From assembly GCA_028281825.1 (NCBI GenBank), contig JANQJC010000104.1:23201-87200 (forward strand): a stretch of 64,000 bases of DNA, written 5' to 3'. The DNA comes from Flavobacteriales bacterium (lineage in GTDB: Bacteria; Bacteroidota; Bacteroidia; JANQJC01). The notes beneath the pieces are model-generated. The model made no database searches, had not been told where the DNA came from, and saw only the letters and a list, made by a program, of their open reading frames with translations. Shown in pieces: positions 44,116 to 53,569 of the stretch. Position 1 is the stretch's first letter, and the number at the start of each line of letters is the position of its first letter. The position numbers were made by a program, and so were the translations under genes.

Positions 44116-44976
44116 ATGCTTCAAGAAGGAAGCCTAAAAGATAAAACCATATTAGTAACAGGTGGCGGCACAGGGCTAGGCCGCGCCATGAGTGAAACAT
44201 TCTCTCAATTAGGAGCCAATGTAGTAATCGCCAGTCGCAAACTGGAAGTGATACAACAAACGGCTAAAGAAATAGAGGAGAAAACGGGAAATCCAGTTCT
44301 TGGCTTGCAATGCGACGTTCGCGACTATGCTATGGTAGAAAAAATGGTAGCCGATAGTATTGACAAATTTGGAAAGGTTGATGTATTGGTAAACAACGCT
44401 GCCGGCAACTTCGTGAGCCCTACTGAAAGGTTAAGCAATCGCGCTTTTGACACTATTGTGGATATTGTATTGAAAGGAACCTATAACTGCACTTTAGCCC
44501 TGGGTAAAATTTGGATTGCCAATAAGCAACCTGCCGCTGTATTAAGCATAGTAACCACTTATGCCTGGACTGGTTCAGGTTACGTTGTGCCATCTGCATG
44601 TGCTAAGTCTGGTGTGCTCGCCATGACGCGTTCATTGGCTAGTGAATGGGGTAAGTACGGCATCCGTTTAAATGCAATAGCTCCAGGACCATTCCCAACA
44701 GAAGGAGCCTTTAGCAGACTATTCCCACAAGAAGTTCACGATATAATGGATCCAATGAAACGTATACCATTAAAGCGCTTGGGTGAGTTACCAGAACTAG
44801 CCAACCTGGCCAGCTATCTAGTTTCTGACTATTCAGCCTATGTGAATGGTGAAGTAGTGACCATAGATGGTGGTGAGTGGCTAAAAGGTGCTGGCGAGTT
44901 CAATATGTTTGATGATATCCCAAAAGAAATGTGGGATATGTTGGAGCAAGCAATTAGAAAGACCAATAAGAAGTAA
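44116..44976 (+). CDS. SDR oxidoreductase, 2,4-dienoyl-CoA reductase-like
   Basis: A 286-residue short-chain dehydrogenase. It has the nucleotide motif TGGGTGLG near 15-22, NNAAGNF near 93-99 (the DECR-type variant of NNAG), and a C-terminal [11 protein letters not shown]. The usual YxxxK appears as the S-A-C-A-K segment ([14 protein letters not shown]), where Tyr is replaced, as in the 2,4-dienoyl-CoA reductase family. It is therefore a fatty acid beta-oxidation auxiliary enzyme candidate. The start at ATG 44116 ([17 protein letters not shown]) is preferred; an earlier ATG at 44011 would add 35 residues with no family counterpart. It is five bases before thyA. Confidence 0.88.
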   Translation: MLQEGSLKDKTILVTGGGTGLGRAMSETFSQLGANVVIASRKLEVIQQTAKEIEEKTGNPVLGLQCDVRDYAMVEKMVADSIDKFGKVDVLVNNAAGNFVSPTERLSNRAFDTIVDIVLKGTYNCTLALGKIWIANKQPAAVLSIVTTYAWTGSGYVVPSACAKSGVLAMTRSLASEWGKYGIRLNAIAPGPFPTEGAFSRLFPQEVHDIMDPMKRIPLKRLGELPELANLASYLVSDYSAYVNGEVVTIDGGEWLKGAGEFNMFDDIPKEMWDMLEQAIRKTNKK

Positions 44977-44981
44977 ATACC

Positions 44982-45776
44982 ATGAGGCAATATCTTGATT
45001 TGATGAAACATGTGCTGGAAAACGGCGCCGAAAAAAGCGACAGAACAGGCACTGGCACCAAAAGCGTCTTTGGTTACCAAATGCGTTTTGATTTACAGGA
45101 AGGTTTTCCCGTGGTGACCACTAAAAAGCTGCATCTTCGCTCTATCATTCATGAATTGCTTTGGTTCCTAAAAGGAGAAACCAACATCAAGTACCTCAAG
45201 GAGAATGGTGTAAGCATTTGGGATGAATGGGCTGATGAAAATGGTGAGCTAGGTCCTGTCTATGGCTATCAGTGGCGCAACTGGCCTACTCCTGATGGCA
45301 GGCACGTTGACCAAATAAAGCAAGTGATTGAGAATATCAAGAAAAATCCTGACTCACGCAGGTTAATTGTAAGTGCCTGGAATGTAGCCGAGATTGAGAA
45401 CATGGCCTTGCCTCCTTGCCACGCATTTTTCCAGTTCTATGTGGCTGATGGCAAATTATCTTGCCAATTGTACCAGCGCAGTGCTGATATATTCCTGGGT
45501 GTGCCCTTTAATATCGCTTCTTACGCCTTGCTTACTTTGATGGTGGCACAAGTTTGCGACCTTGAGCCTGGTGAGTTTGTGCATACTTTTGGCGATGCAC
45601 ATTTGTATTCCAACCATATGGAACAAACAGAGTTGCAATTATCGCGCGACCCTAGGCCACTGCCAACCATGTGGATTAATCCTAAAGTAAAAGACATCTT
45701 TGGGTTTACTTATGATGATTTCAAATTAGAGAATTACGACCCACACCCACACATAAAAGCCGCTGTTGCAGTTTAA
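44982..45776 (+). CDS. thyA: Thymidylate synthase
   Basis: Converts dUMP to dTMP with methylene-tetrahydrofolate, producing dihydrofolate. The 264-residue sequence is the standard Thy[21 protein letters not shown] near 19-38, [16 protein letters not shown], and the catalytic cysteine in [13 protein letters not shown] at about 146. [16 protein letters not shown] and the end [15 protein letters not shown] are typical. It is followed three bases later by folA, which recycles its dihydrofolate product. Highly conserved; little doubt. Confidence 0.98.
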   Translation: MRQYLDLMKHVLENGAEKSDRTGTGTKSVFGYQMRFDLQEGFPVVTTKKLHLRSIIHELLWFLKGETNIKYLKENGVSIWDEWADENGELGPVYGYQWRNWPTPDGRHVDQIKQVIENIKKNPDSRRLIVSAWNVAEIENMALPPCHAFFQFYVADGKLSCQLYQRSADIFLGVPFNIASYALLTLMVAQVCDLEPGEFVHTFGDAHLYSNHMEQTELQLSRDPRPLPTMWINPKVKDIFGFTYDDFKLENYDPHPHIKAAVAV

Positions 45777-45779
45777 AAT

Positions 45780-46274
45780 ATGGGAGCTTGCATAGTTGTA
45801 GCTGTTGCCGAGAATAACGTAATAGGCAAAAACAATAATCTTATTTGGCACTTACCCGCCGACCTAAAACATTTTAAAAACATCACTACGGGACACCATA
45901 TTATCATGGGCCGAAAAACTTATGAGTCTATTGGCAGGCCGTTGCCCAATAGAACTACTGTTATAGTCACCAGAAACGCTAACTATCAGGCTGAAGGGTG
46001 CATCGTGGTTAATTCATTACCTGCTGCTTTTGAAGTAGCACAAGGTGATGAACAACCCTGCGTGGTAGGTGGCGCTGAAATCTACAAACAGGCTATGGAG
46101 CAAAAGTTAGTGGATGTCTTATACTTCACAAGGATTCATCATAGGTTTGATGGAGATACCTTCTTCCCTGAAGTATCCCCAGACCAATGGGAGATAGCTA
46201 GTGAAGAGCCCCACCAACCAGATGAAAAAAATAAATATCACTACACTTTTATAAAGTACGTAAGGAAAAAATAA
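45780..46274 (+). CDS. folA: Dihydrofolate reductase
   Basis: A 164-residue NADPH-dependent reductase of dihydrofolate to tetrahydrofolate. Seen are VVAVAENNVIGKNNNLIWHLPADLKHFK (active-site Asp in the LPADL loop near 28) and IIMGRKTYESIGRPLPNRTTVIVT, with GGAEIYKQAM near 101. The pairing with thyA is common. A downstream TAnnTTTG overlaps its stop codon and probably drives the lipoprotein gene. Confidence 0.97.
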   Translation: MGACIVVAVAENNVIGKNNNLIWHLPADLKHFKNITTGHHIIMGRKTYESIGRPLPNRTTVIVTRNANYQAEGCIVVNSLPAAFEVAQGDEQPCVVGGAEIYKQAMEQKLVDVLYFTRIHHRFDGDTFFPEVSPDQWEIASEEPHQPDEKNKYHYTFIKYVRKK

Positions 46275-46279
46275 CTTTG
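46272..46279 (+). promoter_or_regulatory. TAnnTTTG -7 element of the 283-residue lipoprotein gene
   Basis: TAACTTTG, exact consensus, overlapping the folA stop. The ATG of the next gene is 59 bases downstream. Confidence 0.4.
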
Positions 46280-46338
46280 TAATTAAACCATTAAACACAA
46301 TAGGCGTCATACTATGCGTAAACAAAAAATTCACAATT

Positions 46339-47190
46339 ATGAAAACTAGAAGCTTTTTGCTAATCCTAACCACATTGATAATAACAGCGGTTGTTTTGAG
46401 CAGTTGTAGAAGAAACAGAGACTCCACACTTTCATCATCTAATAATGCATTGGCTGAAAGCATGTTTGATGATGTATACAAACAAATAGATGATGCAGCC
46501 TCTCAGGAAGATAGTTTGACCAGCAAAACTGGCACTTACAACCTGATTACCTCTCAGTGTGCTACCGTAACATTGGAGCCAGTTAATATTGGTGACCAAT
46601 GGCCAAAGAGATTAACCATCGATTTTGGAACCACTAATTGCACTGGTAGTGATGGTAAAGTACGCAGTGGTAAAATTATCTGTGAATTTACAGGACTTTA
46701 TCGTGAACAAGGCACTATGATTACTACTACACTTGATAACTACCATGTAAACGGCAATCTTGTGGAAGGCACGCATATAGTTACCAACGAAGGAAGAAAC
46801 TCTGACAATAACATTTACTTTAGTATTGATGTAATTGGAGCTGAAGTGGTTACGCCTGATGGTACCATTAGCTGGACGTCATCCCGCACCAGGACATGGG
46901 TAGAAGGTGAAGAAACCACCTTCTGGACAGATGGTATACCTGGCATCACTGATGACGTCTACGAAATTGAAGGCAATGCAACTGGTGTCAATATTGAAGG
47001 CAATGCATTTTCTGTAGTTGTTACTGAAGCGTTGCGCGTACAAATAGGCTGTCGCTGGGTAACCAAAGGCAAACTAGAGTTAACGCCACAAAACTTATCC
47101 ACCCGCACTGTTGACTATGGTGATGGGAACTGCGACAATCAAGCTAGTGTTGAAGTAAACGGAAATACCTATAACTTTACCATGTATTAA
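46339..47190 (+). CDS. Hypothetical lipoprotein
   Basis: A 283-residue exported protein with a lipoprotein signal: MKTRSFLLILTTLIITAVVLSSC with lipobox LSSC, Cys at about 23. The mature part is beta-rich and has polar repeats (TKTGTYNLITSQCATVTLEP, RSGKIICEFTGLY, GNATGVNIEGNAFSVVV). Five cysteines remain after the lipobox, enough for disulphides. No family recognised; many Bacteroidota encode similar lipoproteins of unknown function. It is followed by a clear intrinsic terminator at 47211. Confidence 0.75.
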   Translation: MKTRSFLLILTTLIITAVVLSSCRRNRDSTLSSSNNALAESMFDDVYKQIDDAASQEDSLTSKTGTYNLITSQCATVTLEPVNIGDQWPKRLTIDFGTTNCTGSDGKVRSGKIICEFTGLYREQGTMITTTLDNYHVNGNLVEGTHIVTNEGRNSDNNIYFSIDVIGAEVVTPDGTISWTSSRTRTWVEGEETTFWTDGIPGITDDVYEIEGNATGVNIEGNAFSVVVTEALRVQIGCRWVTKGKLELTPQNLSTRTVDYGDGNCDNQASVEVNGNTYNFTMY

Positions 47191-47210
47191 TTTGATAGAT
47201 AATCCCAACA

Positions 47211-47236
47211 AAAAGCCGCTTAATAAGCGGTTTTTT
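47211..47236 (+). terminator. Intrinsic terminator after the 283-residue lipoprotein gene
   Basis: CCGCTTA and TAAGCGG arms (47216-47230, one-base loop as drawn, in practice a shorter stem with a small loop), flanked by AAAAG and T6. Confidence 0.8.
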
Positions 47237-47274
47237 GTTTCTTTCTGTTCGCTGGCAAAGACCCGCAATTTCAT

Positions 47275-48117
47275 CTAGCTCACAAATATCGGTGATACCA
47301 ACTTGGGAATAATACTATTATCACTCGCTATTTGATATAGCCTTTCTATGGCTTGCTTGCCTTTTTCACCTAGGTCAACACTAAATTCGTTCACATATAA
47401 CGCAATGTGCTGTCGAATTATATCATCCTCCATTTCTTGAGAATGTGCCTTCACATACTCTTTAGATGAGTCAGGGTGTGCAAAAGCATACTCAACGCTA
47501 GCCCTCAAAACCCTATCTACTTTCTGCTTAATTTCTTCCGATAAGTTTCTATTAATAGCAATCCCTCCCAAGGGGATGGGTAACCCTGTTTTAGTCTCCC
47601 AATACTCCCCCAGGTCTATTATTTTCTTCAAACCTTTTTGCCGATAAGTAAACCTATTCTCATGAATAATCAAGCCAGCATCAACTTTATCCTCTAAAAT
47701 AGCCCCTTCGATGTCTGAGAAAAGCATTGGTACCCTTTCCCCCACTTTAGGAAAAGCCACACCCAATAAAAAGTTGGCTGTTGTATACCTACCGGGTATA
47801 GCCACTTTCATGCTCTTTATAGCGTGCTCTATATCATCAGCCTGATTTTTGGCAATAAGCATAGGACCACAATTATTACCAAGGGCACTTCCAGCATTCA
47901 ACAATTGATACTTATCGCTCACATAGGCGTAAGCATGATAGCTCAACTTAGTAATTGCCAATTCACCTTTGAAAGCTTTGCTGTTTAGCTCTTCTACATC
48001 GGCAATGTGAGGTAAAAACTCAATCCCTTCTGTATCTATCTTGTGATGAATTAATGCATCAAAAATAAAGGTATCGTTAGGGCATGGCGAAAAACCCAAT
48101 GTCAATTCCACACTCAT
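47275..48117 (-). CDS. mqnD: 1,4-dihydroxy-6-naphthoate synthase (futalosine pathway)
   Basis: A 280-residue periplasmic-binding-protein-like enzyme of the alternative (futalosine) menaquinone pathway. It converts cyclic de-hypoxanthine futalosine to 1,4-dihydroxy-6-naphthoate. The N-terminus LTLGFSPCPNDTFIFDAL is the MqnD signature. IKSMKVAIPGRYTTANFLLGVA and IIHENRFTYRQKGL near the middle are typical. It overlaps mqnB by four bases. No signal peptide, so cytosolic. Confidence 0.95.
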   Translation of the reverse strand: MSVELTLGFSPCPNDTFIFDALIHHKIDTEGIEFLPHIADVEELNSKAFKGELAITKLSYHAYAYVSDKYQLLNAGSALGNNCGPMLIAKNQADDIEHAIKSMKVAIPGRYTTANFLLGVAFPKVGERVPMLFSDIEGAILEDKVDAGLIIHENRFTYRQKGLKKIIDLGEYWETKTGLPIPLGGIAINRNLSEEIKQKVDRVLRASVEYAFAHPDSSKEYVKAHSQEMEDDIIRQHIALYVNEFSVDLGEKGKQAIERLYQIASDNSIIPKLVSPIFVS

Positions 48118-48770
48118 CTGTATTGTGCTATTATTCTTTGCAATTCAACATTCAGTCTTTGCACTGCAAGTGAAATATCCCAGTTATCCCTATCCCGCTC
48201 TTCCACATAGTTGGATATCGCCCTTAACTGATAGGAAGCAACTCCTGAGTTTTGGCAAGCTAAATGAAAACCAGCCCCTTCCATACTTTCAATATCTGGG
48301 TTAAGCCTTCTTTGCAACCTTTCAATGTCTCTTTGCTGCCCGCTTACAGTATTTACTGAGACTGCTTTAACAACCCTCAAACTTTTTAGTTCAGGCCACT
48401 CATAGGTCTTTATTTTGAAGGTGTATTCGCTCTCTTTCGCAAAGCCTAACTCATTCATTGGTATAAAGCCATCACCATTCTGCGCTCCAAGGTCGGCAAT
48501 AATGTCGCTCTTTACTGCAACAACTTCACCCAAAGGTATATCCATATCAAAGCTACCTGCAATACCCGCATTGATAGCCAAGTCACAATCATCCTGCTCT
48601 AATATCTTCCCTGTCCAGTAAGCCGCCGCCGTCATCCCTACTCCACTTATCACTACAGTAATATTATTGCCCAGCTTAAACAAATTGCCTTCATCGGTGT
48701 TCTTTATCCCGTGGTGCTTCAAGGTTGGAGCAATCTCCATTGGAGTAGATACTACAATTAATAGCTTCAT
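48114..48770 (-). CDS. mqnB: Futalosine hydrolase
   Basis: A 218-residue nucleoside phosphorylase-like hydrolase that removes hypoxanthine from futalosine in menaquinone synthesis. The N-terminal LLIVVSTPMEIAPTLKHHGI, the GVGMTAAAYWTG segment near 56-67 and the purine-site region DIESMEGAGFHLACQ near 160-174 match MqnB. It overlaps mqnD by four bases, giving the expected two-step unit. The other pathway genes (mqnA, mqnC, mqnE) are not in the window. Confidence 0.93.
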   Translation of the reverse strand: MKLLIVVSTPMEIAPTLKHHGIKNTDEGNLFKLGNNITVVISGVGMTAAAYWTGKILEQDDCDLAINAGIAGSFDMDIPLGEVVAVKSDIIADLGAQNGDGFIPMNELGFAKESEYTFKIKTYEWPELKSLRVVKAVSVNTVSGQQRDIERLQRRLNPDIESMEGAGFHLACQNSGVASYQLRAISNYVEERDRDNWDISLAVQRLNVELQRIIAQYR

Positions 48771-48827
48771 AAATATTGGCTTCTCGGCAAAGATATCAAA
48801 AGCACCAGCTATTCTTTCTCATTAAGC

Positions 48828-48835
48828 TATATTTG
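48828..48835 (+). promoter_or_regulatory. TAnnTTTG -7 element of folE
   Basis: TATATTTG, exact consensus, ending 17 bases before the folE ATG, in the divergent space between mqnB and folE. Confidence 0.5.
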
Positions 48836-48852
48836 CAAACCGATTATGAGAT

Positions 48853-49494
48853 ATGAAAAACGGAAAAGACGATTTTAATCATCATGATGAGGGCTACCCA
48901 GGCTATGAAAAGATAGACCGTTATAACCCTGAAATCATAGATAGTTTAGCTTCAAAATACAAAGTCATTTTAGAAGAAGTGGGTGAAGACCCATCAAGAG
49001 AAGGGCTATTGAAGACACCAGTGCGCGTGGCTAAAGCTATGCAGTACTTAACACACGGCTATGACCTTGACCCTGCTGAAATTCTAAAATCCGCCATGTT
49101 TGAGGAAGAACACAAGCAAATGGTAATCGTAAAGGATATTGAGATATACTCACTTTGTGAGCATCATCTACTTCCTTTTATAGGAAAGGCTCATGTGGCA
49201 TACATCCCAAACGGCTATATAGTTGGTTTAAGCAAGATACCGCGGGTGGTAGATGCCTTTTCCAGACGCCTGCAAGTTCAAGAGCGTCTTACCAATCAAA
49301 TAAGGGACTGCATGCAAGATACGTTGAGCCCAATTGGGGTTGCAGTTGTCATTGAGGCTTCACATCTTTGCATGCAAATGCGCGGGATACAGAAGCAAAA
49401 TTCAGTAACTACTACCAGTGCATTTTCTGGTGAATTTTTCAAGAAAGAAACGCGCAGTGAATTTATTGACCTGATTGCATCTAAACTACATTAA
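48853..49494 (+). CDS. folE: GTP cyclohydrolase I
   Basis: The 213-residue enzyme that makes dihydroneopterin triphosphate, the first step of folate and tetrahydropterin synthesis. The N-terminal extension is polar. Zinc-site residues are seen in [19 protein letters not shown] near 97-115 and later in [11 protein letters not shown] near 176-186. [24 protein letters not shown] is standard. Its stop overlaps the fabD start by one base (TAATG). Confidence 0.97.
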   Translation: MKNGKDDFNHHDEGYPGYEKIDRYNPEIIDSLASKYKVILEEVGEDPSREGLLKTPVRVAKAMQYLTHGYDLDPAEILKSAMFEEEHKQMVIVKDIEIYSLCEHHLLPFIGKAHVAYIPNGYIVGLSKIPRVVDAFSRRLQVQERLTNQIRDCMQDTLSPIGVAVVIEASHLCMQMRGIQKQNSVTTTSAFSGEFFKKETRSEFIDLIASKLH

Positions 49495-50366
49495 TGAACG
49501 CATATATTTATCCTGGACAAGGCTCCCAATTTGTGGGGATGGGCAAAGAGTTGTATGATGGTTCGGCTAAAGCCAAGGAACTTTTTGAGAAAGCAAATAA
49601 GCTACTGGGATTTAGCATAACCGATGTAATGTTTGAAGGCACAGATGAAGACCTAAAGCAGACAAAAGTTACCCAACCTGCTATCTTCTTGCATTCAACT
49701 ATACTTACATCCACTATTCAAGATTTTAAACCTGATATGGTGGCTGGTCACTCTTTGGGTGAGTTTTCAACTTTAGTCGCCAATCAAACCCTAAGTTTTG
49801 AAGATGGCCTCAAGTTGGTATCAAAAAGGGCATTGGCAATGCAAAAAGCTTGTGAAGCTGAACCTTCAACCATGGCAGCAATACTTGGGTTAGAAGATGA
49901 TGTAGTAGAAAAGGTTTGTACTTCCATTGACGAAGTTGTTGTTCCTGCCAATTACAATTGCCCGGGCCAGCTAGTGATTTCAGGTAGCATAAAAGGTATT
50001 GACATTGCTTGCGAAAAACTTACTGAAGCCGGCGCAAGAAGGGCTTTAAAACTACCAGTGGGCGGCGCCTTTCATTCACCGTTAATGGAACCAGCAAGGG
50101 TTGAATTAGCTGAAGCTATTGCCTCTGTTACTTTTAAGAAGCCTATCTGCCCGATTTATCAAAATGTTACTTCTCAGGCAGTCAGTAATCCCGAGATTAT
50201 AAAGGCTAATTTAGTATCACAACTTACAGCGCCAGTTAAGTGGACGCAAACCATGTATCACATGATTTCAGATGGCGCCAAGTCTTTTACTGAAGTAGGC
50301 CCAGGTAAGGTATTACAGGGATTAGTTAAGAAAGTAAGTAGGGAGATACCGACTGCTTCGGCATAA
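49494..50366 (+). CDS. fabD: Malonyl-CoA:ACP transacylase
   Basis: The 290-residue enzyme that charges ACP with malonate for fatty acid synthesis. YPGQGSQFVGMG near 6-17, the nucleophile in GHSLGEFSTLVA (S87), and the catalytic His in GGAFHSPLMEPA near 195 are visible. The length is short-normal for FabD. It is translationally coupled to folE, which is a positional rather than a pathway link. Convergent with the small lipoprotein gene. Confidence 0.95.
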   Translation: MNAYIYPGQGSQFVGMGKELYDGSAKAKELFEKANKLLGFSITDVMFEGTDEDLKQTKVTQPAIFLHSTILTSTIQDFKPDMVAGHSLGEFSTLVANQTLSFEDGLKLVSKRALAMQKACEAEPSTMAAILGLEDDVVEKVCTSIDEVVVPANYNCPGQLVISGSIKGIDIACEKLTEAGARRALKLPVGGAFHSPLMEPARVELAEAIASVTFKKPICPIYQNVTSQAVSNPEIIKANLVSQLTAPVKWTQTMYHMISDGAKSFTEVGPGKVLQGLVKKVSREIPTASA

Positions 50367-50367
50367 C

Positions 50368-50706
50368 TTATTCCCCAATATCTAGGTCAATATCCACATC
50401 TAGCTCTTTCATAAGGGCTTCATTTTCCTCTTTCACTTCTTTCATAGCGGCCCGTGCTTCTTCCATGAAGATTTTCGCGCTATCATAATCCAATTTCACT
50501 TCGGTCACCTTGTCTCCAAAAATGGTAATCAGGTTATCAGAATATCGCCAGGCTTCTATCCCCATAAATATCTTCACCTTGTCATCGGGCTCTCCATATT
50601 CTTTAACCATTTCTTCGACTGAAGTACCTTTCTCAAGTTTTGAAAAGTCCTTTTGAGCACAACTAACCAAGGCAGCAATTATAAAAAAAAGGGGCATTTT
50701 CTTCAT
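50368..50706 (-). CDS. Small lipoprotein, SmpA/OmlA-like
   Basis: A 112-residue exported protein. The signal MKKMPLFFIIAALVSC ends in lipobox ALVSC, so it is lipid-anchored. The mature part has KLEKGTSVEEMVKEYGEPDDKV and WRYSDNLITIFGDKVTEVK, the beta layout of the SmpA/OmlA group associated with the Bam complex; assignment is tentative. The start at ATG 50706 gives a clean signal; an upstream in-frame start at 50739 would add 11 residues before it. Its promoter overlaps the end of the phosphatase gene. The end is acidic (ELDVDIDLDIGE). Confidence 0.7.
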   Translation of the reverse strand: MKKMPLFFIIAALVSCAQKDFSKLEKGTSVEEMVKEYGEPDDKVKIFMGIEAWRYSDNLITIFGDKVTEVKLDYDSAKIFMEEARAAMKEVKEENEALMKELDVDIDLDIGE

Positions 50707-50736
50707 GGGTAAATATTTATTTGAAAGTCTCTTTAA

Positions 50737-50766
50737 CAAAGATACTCTTTCAAACGACTTCTCAAA
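50737..50766 (-). promoter_or_regulatory. Full Bacteroidota promoter (TTTG-N18-TAnnTTTG)
   Basis: On the minus strand TTTG (50763-50766), an 18-base spacer and TATCTTTG (50737-50744). This is the best complete match in the window and it would transcribe the small SmpA-like lipoprotein gene. The -33 part overlaps the stop of the phosphatase gene. Confidence 0.55.
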
Positions 50767-51511
50767 GTTTGTAATTAAGAAGATTTTCTGAACTGGCTAT
50801 TTTATGCAGGTATTCCTCGCATATCGCCTTTTTCATTGACTCAATATGATTCATGTTGTGAAGATCAGAGCCAATAAGGTCTATCATTCCTTTGTCAATC
50901 AGTTCTTCGGCCACTTTTTTGGTTTGCCCGCCATAGTGGCCTCCCAATGACATGATATTTAGTTGAAAGTAAACTCCTAACTCCTTGAAGCGCTCATACT
51001 TTTCCCAATCCCCATACCAAAAGGGGTAACGCTCCACATGTGCAAGCATGGGCTTATAACCAGCCGTTTGGAGGTCGAAAACGATTCTCTCAAAACCTTC
51101 TGGCTTGTTGAAATAGGATACTTCAAACAACAAATAATTATCACCAAAAGTCAATAGCTTTTCTTCCTTTATTTTCGCTTCAAACTCGAAGTCCATGTAG
51201 TATTCAGCAGCAGCTTCAATTTCTACTTTCAAGCCTTCTTCTTCAATCCTTTCACGAACTTTCTCCAAACCGCCCAATATGGTTTCTGGTGTGTTCTTAT
51301 AGAAATCGCTCATGATATGGGGCGTGGTAATAAACTTGCTATACCCCATCGCATTCAACTCTCTAATAAGTTGAATGGAATCATCTAAGGTTTGGGCGCC
51401 ATCATCAATACCTGGAATTAAGTGGGAGTGTACATCCGTTTTCAGGATGGACATATCAAAGGGGTCTAAAATTTTCTTCTTTTTGCCAAATATACTGTCA
51501 AACAAGCCCAT
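50762..51511 (-). CDS. CpsB/YwqE-type tyrosine-protein phosphatase (PHP domain)
   Basis: A 249-residue PHP-fold metal-dependent phosphatase. The metal-site motifs are TDVHSHLIPGIDDGAQTLDDS near 24-44, TTPHIMSD near 61-68, and later AHVERYP and GSDLHN. These are the CpsB/YwqE signatures. Such enzymes dephosphorylate the tyrosine kinase (Wzc/CpsD-type) that controls polysaccharide length and export. It is the last gene of the polysaccharide operon, two bases after the epimerase gene, which supports this role. The partner kinase is not in view. Confidence 0.93.
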   Translation of the reverse strand: MGLFDSIFGKKKKILDPFDMSILKTDVHSHLIPGIDDGAQTLDDSIQLIRELNAMGYSKFITTPHIMSDFYKNTPETILGGLEKVRERIEEEGLKVEIEAAAEYYMDFEFEAKIKEEKLLTFGDNYLLFEVSYFNKPEGFERIVFDLQTAGYKPMLAHVERYPFWYGDWEKYERFKELGVYFQLNIMSLGGHYGGQTKKVAEELIDKGMIDLIGSDLHNMNHIESMKKAICEEYLHKIASSENLLNYKL

Positions 51512-51513
51512 TC

Positions 51514-52515
51514 TTAAACCTTTTCACTGTTGCGTGCAGCTACATACCAGTCCAGTGTAAGTTTTAAAGCTTCGTTTACTTTTATGGTAGGCTCATAACC
51601 TAAAAGTCTCTCCGCCTTTGATGTATCAGCTAGCGAGTCTCTAACGTCTCCCGCACGCGGTTCACGATGAATAGCATCAACTATAGAACCTGTCAACTCT
51701 TTCAGAATAATAAACAGTTGATTAATAGTTATTCTTTCACCTAAAGCAACGTTGTAGGCTTCATTGAGCGCTTCCTTATTATTCGTGAGCATGGCCTTCA
51801 CATTGGCTTGCACCGCATTCTCAACAAAAGTAAAATCACGGCTTTGCTCCCCATCACCATTTATAAAGGGTGACTGCCCATCAAGCAAAGCATCAATAAA
51901 AAGGGGAACAACGGCAGCATAAGGACCCTTTGGGTTTTGCCTTGGCCCAAAAATATTGAAGTAACGTAAGCCAATCACCTCTATACCGTATGCGTCAGCA
52001 AATACCTGGGCGTATAACTCATTCACTTTTTTGGAGACAGCATAAGGAGAAAGGGCATTACCAGTATTCTCTTCCCTCTTTGGCATTTCCTTGCTATCAC
52101 CATAAACCGATGATGAACTGGCATATACAAACCTTTTTGCACTGGTATCTCGAATGGCTGTAAGCATATTCACAAAGCCAGATACGTTTACTTTATTGGT
52201 GGCTATTGGATTATCTAATGAACGTGGCACAGAACCCAGGGCCGCCTGATGGCTAACGATATCAATACCCTCACATGCCTCTTTGCAAACTTCTGGGTCG
52301 CAAATGTCCCCTTCGATGAACTCGAAGTTAGGCAGGTTCATATACTGCTCAATATTTGCCAACTTACCTTCACTCAGGTTGTCCAATACACGTACCTTAC
52401 CTGCACCATACTTGATAAGGTATTCCACAATATTAGAACCGATAAACCCAGCCCCCCCTGTAACTAAAAACGACTTATCGCTTATCTCGCCCTGATGGAA
52501 TTTTGTATCGTACAT
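51514..52515 (-). CDS. UDP-GlcNAc 4-epimerase, WbpP/TviC-like
   Basis: A 333-residue extended SDR epimerase. It shows FLVTGGAGFIGSNIVEYL near 17-34, RFVYASSSSVYGDSKEMPK near 131-149, YAVSKKVNE (catalytic Tyr/Lys), and FNIFGPRQNPKGPYAAVVP. The pattern ALGSVPRSLDNP near 93-104 is that of the WbpP/TviC group, which interconvert UDP-GlcNAc and UDP-GalNAc (or their uronic acids). It is one base from rfbB and two bases from the phosphatase gene. Together with the dehydrogenase at 54616 it could give a GalNAcA precursor (inference). Confidence 0.88.
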   Translation of the reverse strand: MYDTKFHQGEISDKSFLVTGGAGFIGSNIVEYLIKYGAGKVRVLDNLSEGKLANIEQYMNLPNFEFIEGDICDPEVCKEACEGIDIVSHQAALGSVPRSLDNPIATNKVNVSGFVNMLTAIRDTSAKRFVYASSSSVYGDSKEMPKREENTGNALSPYAVSKKVNELYAQVFADAYGIEVIGLRYFNIFGPRQNPKGPYAAVVPLFIDALLDGQSPFINGDGEQSRDFTFVENAVQANVKAMLTNNKEALNEAYNVALGERITINQLFIILKELTGSIVDAIHREPRAGDVRDSLADTSKAERLLGYEPTIKVNEALKLTLDWYVAARNSEKV

Positions 52516-52516
52516 T

Positions 52517-53569
52517 CTAACGGTCTTGATATTGTGCTGAATAATAATTCTTGTATTCCCCTGAAGTCACATGGTCTAACCATTCTTGATTTTCGAGGTA
52601 CCAATCTACTGTTTTAGCTAAGCCTTCTTCAAACTGCAAAGAAGGTTCCCAGCCTAACTCATTTTGCAATTTTGATGAGTCAATAGCGTATCTCATATCG
52701 TGCCCAGCACGATCCTTCACAAAAGTGATTAACTGCTCCGAAGTTCCTTTCTCCCTGCCCAACTTCTCATCCATCACACTACACAAAAGCCTAATCAGGT
52801 CGATATTCTTCCATTCATTATTACCACCTATGTTATATGTTTCCCCATTTCTGCCTTCATGATAAATCACATCAATAGCTGCTGCATGGTCATTCACAAA
52901 TAACCAATCCCGGATGTTCTCACCTTTACCATAAACCGGTACTGGCTTATTATGGCGTATATTATTAATCGCTAAGGGTATTAACTTCTCCGGAAACTGA
53001 TTAGCCCCATAATTGTTCGAGCAGTTAGAAATGACAATTGGCAATTTATAGGTATTACCATAGGCCCTCACAAAATGGTCAGAGCTGGCTTTTGAAGCCG
53101 AATATGGGCTTTGCGGATCATAAGAAGTAGTCTCTACAAAAAAACCTTCTTCACCCAAAGAACCATACACTTCATCTGTTGAAATATGATAAAACCTTTT
53201 ACCCTCTGTATCATCAGCCCACAGTGTTTTGGCTGCATTCAAAAGGTTTACAGTGCCTATTACGTTGGCAAATACAAACTCGGTAGGGTTGGTGATTGAC
53301 CTATCCACATGCGACTCAGCCGCCAAATGGATAACACCATCAAACTTATATTCATTAAATAGGTTGTTGATAAACTCGGTATCAACGATGTCGCCCTTTA
53401 CAAACTCATAATTACCCTTACCCTCGATATCCTTCAAATTCTCAAGGTTACCAGCATAGGTAAGCTTATCAAGGTTCACTATTTTATAAGAAGGATAATT
53501 GTTTACCAACCTTCTCACTACATGTGAGCCGATAAAACCTGCACCTCCTGTCACTAAAATAGTTTTCAT
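52517..53569 (-). CDS. rfbB: dTDP-glucose 4,6-dehydratase
   Basis: A 350-residue extended SDR dehydratase that makes dTDP-4-keto-6-deoxyglucose. VTGGAGFIGSHVV near 6-18, KLTYAGNLENL near 36-46, HLAAESHVDRSI near 81-92, STDEVYGSLGEEGF near 134-147 and YSASKASSDHFVRAY (Tyr/Lys) are the RmlB signatures. rfbA, rfbC and rfbD are not in this window, so the final deoxysugar is unknown. Its start overlaps the end of galE by one base. Confidence 0.95.
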   Translation of the reverse strand: MKTILVTGGAGFIGSHVVRRLVNNYPSYKIVNLDKLTYAGNLENLKDIEGKGNYEFVKGDIVDTEFINNLFNEYKFDGVIHLAAESHVDRSITNPTEFVFANVIGTVNLLNAAKTLWADDTEGKRFYHISTDEVYGSLGEEGFFVETTSYDPQSPYSASKASSDHFVRAYGNTYKLPIVISNCSNNYGANQFPEKLIPLAINNIRHNKPVPVYGKGENIRDWLFVNDHAAAIDVIYHEGRNGETYNIGGNNEWKNIDLIRLLCSVMDEKLGREKGTSEQLITFVKDRAGHDMRYAIDSSKLQNELGWEPSLQFEEGLAKTVDWYLENQEWLDHVTSGEYKNYYSAQYQDR

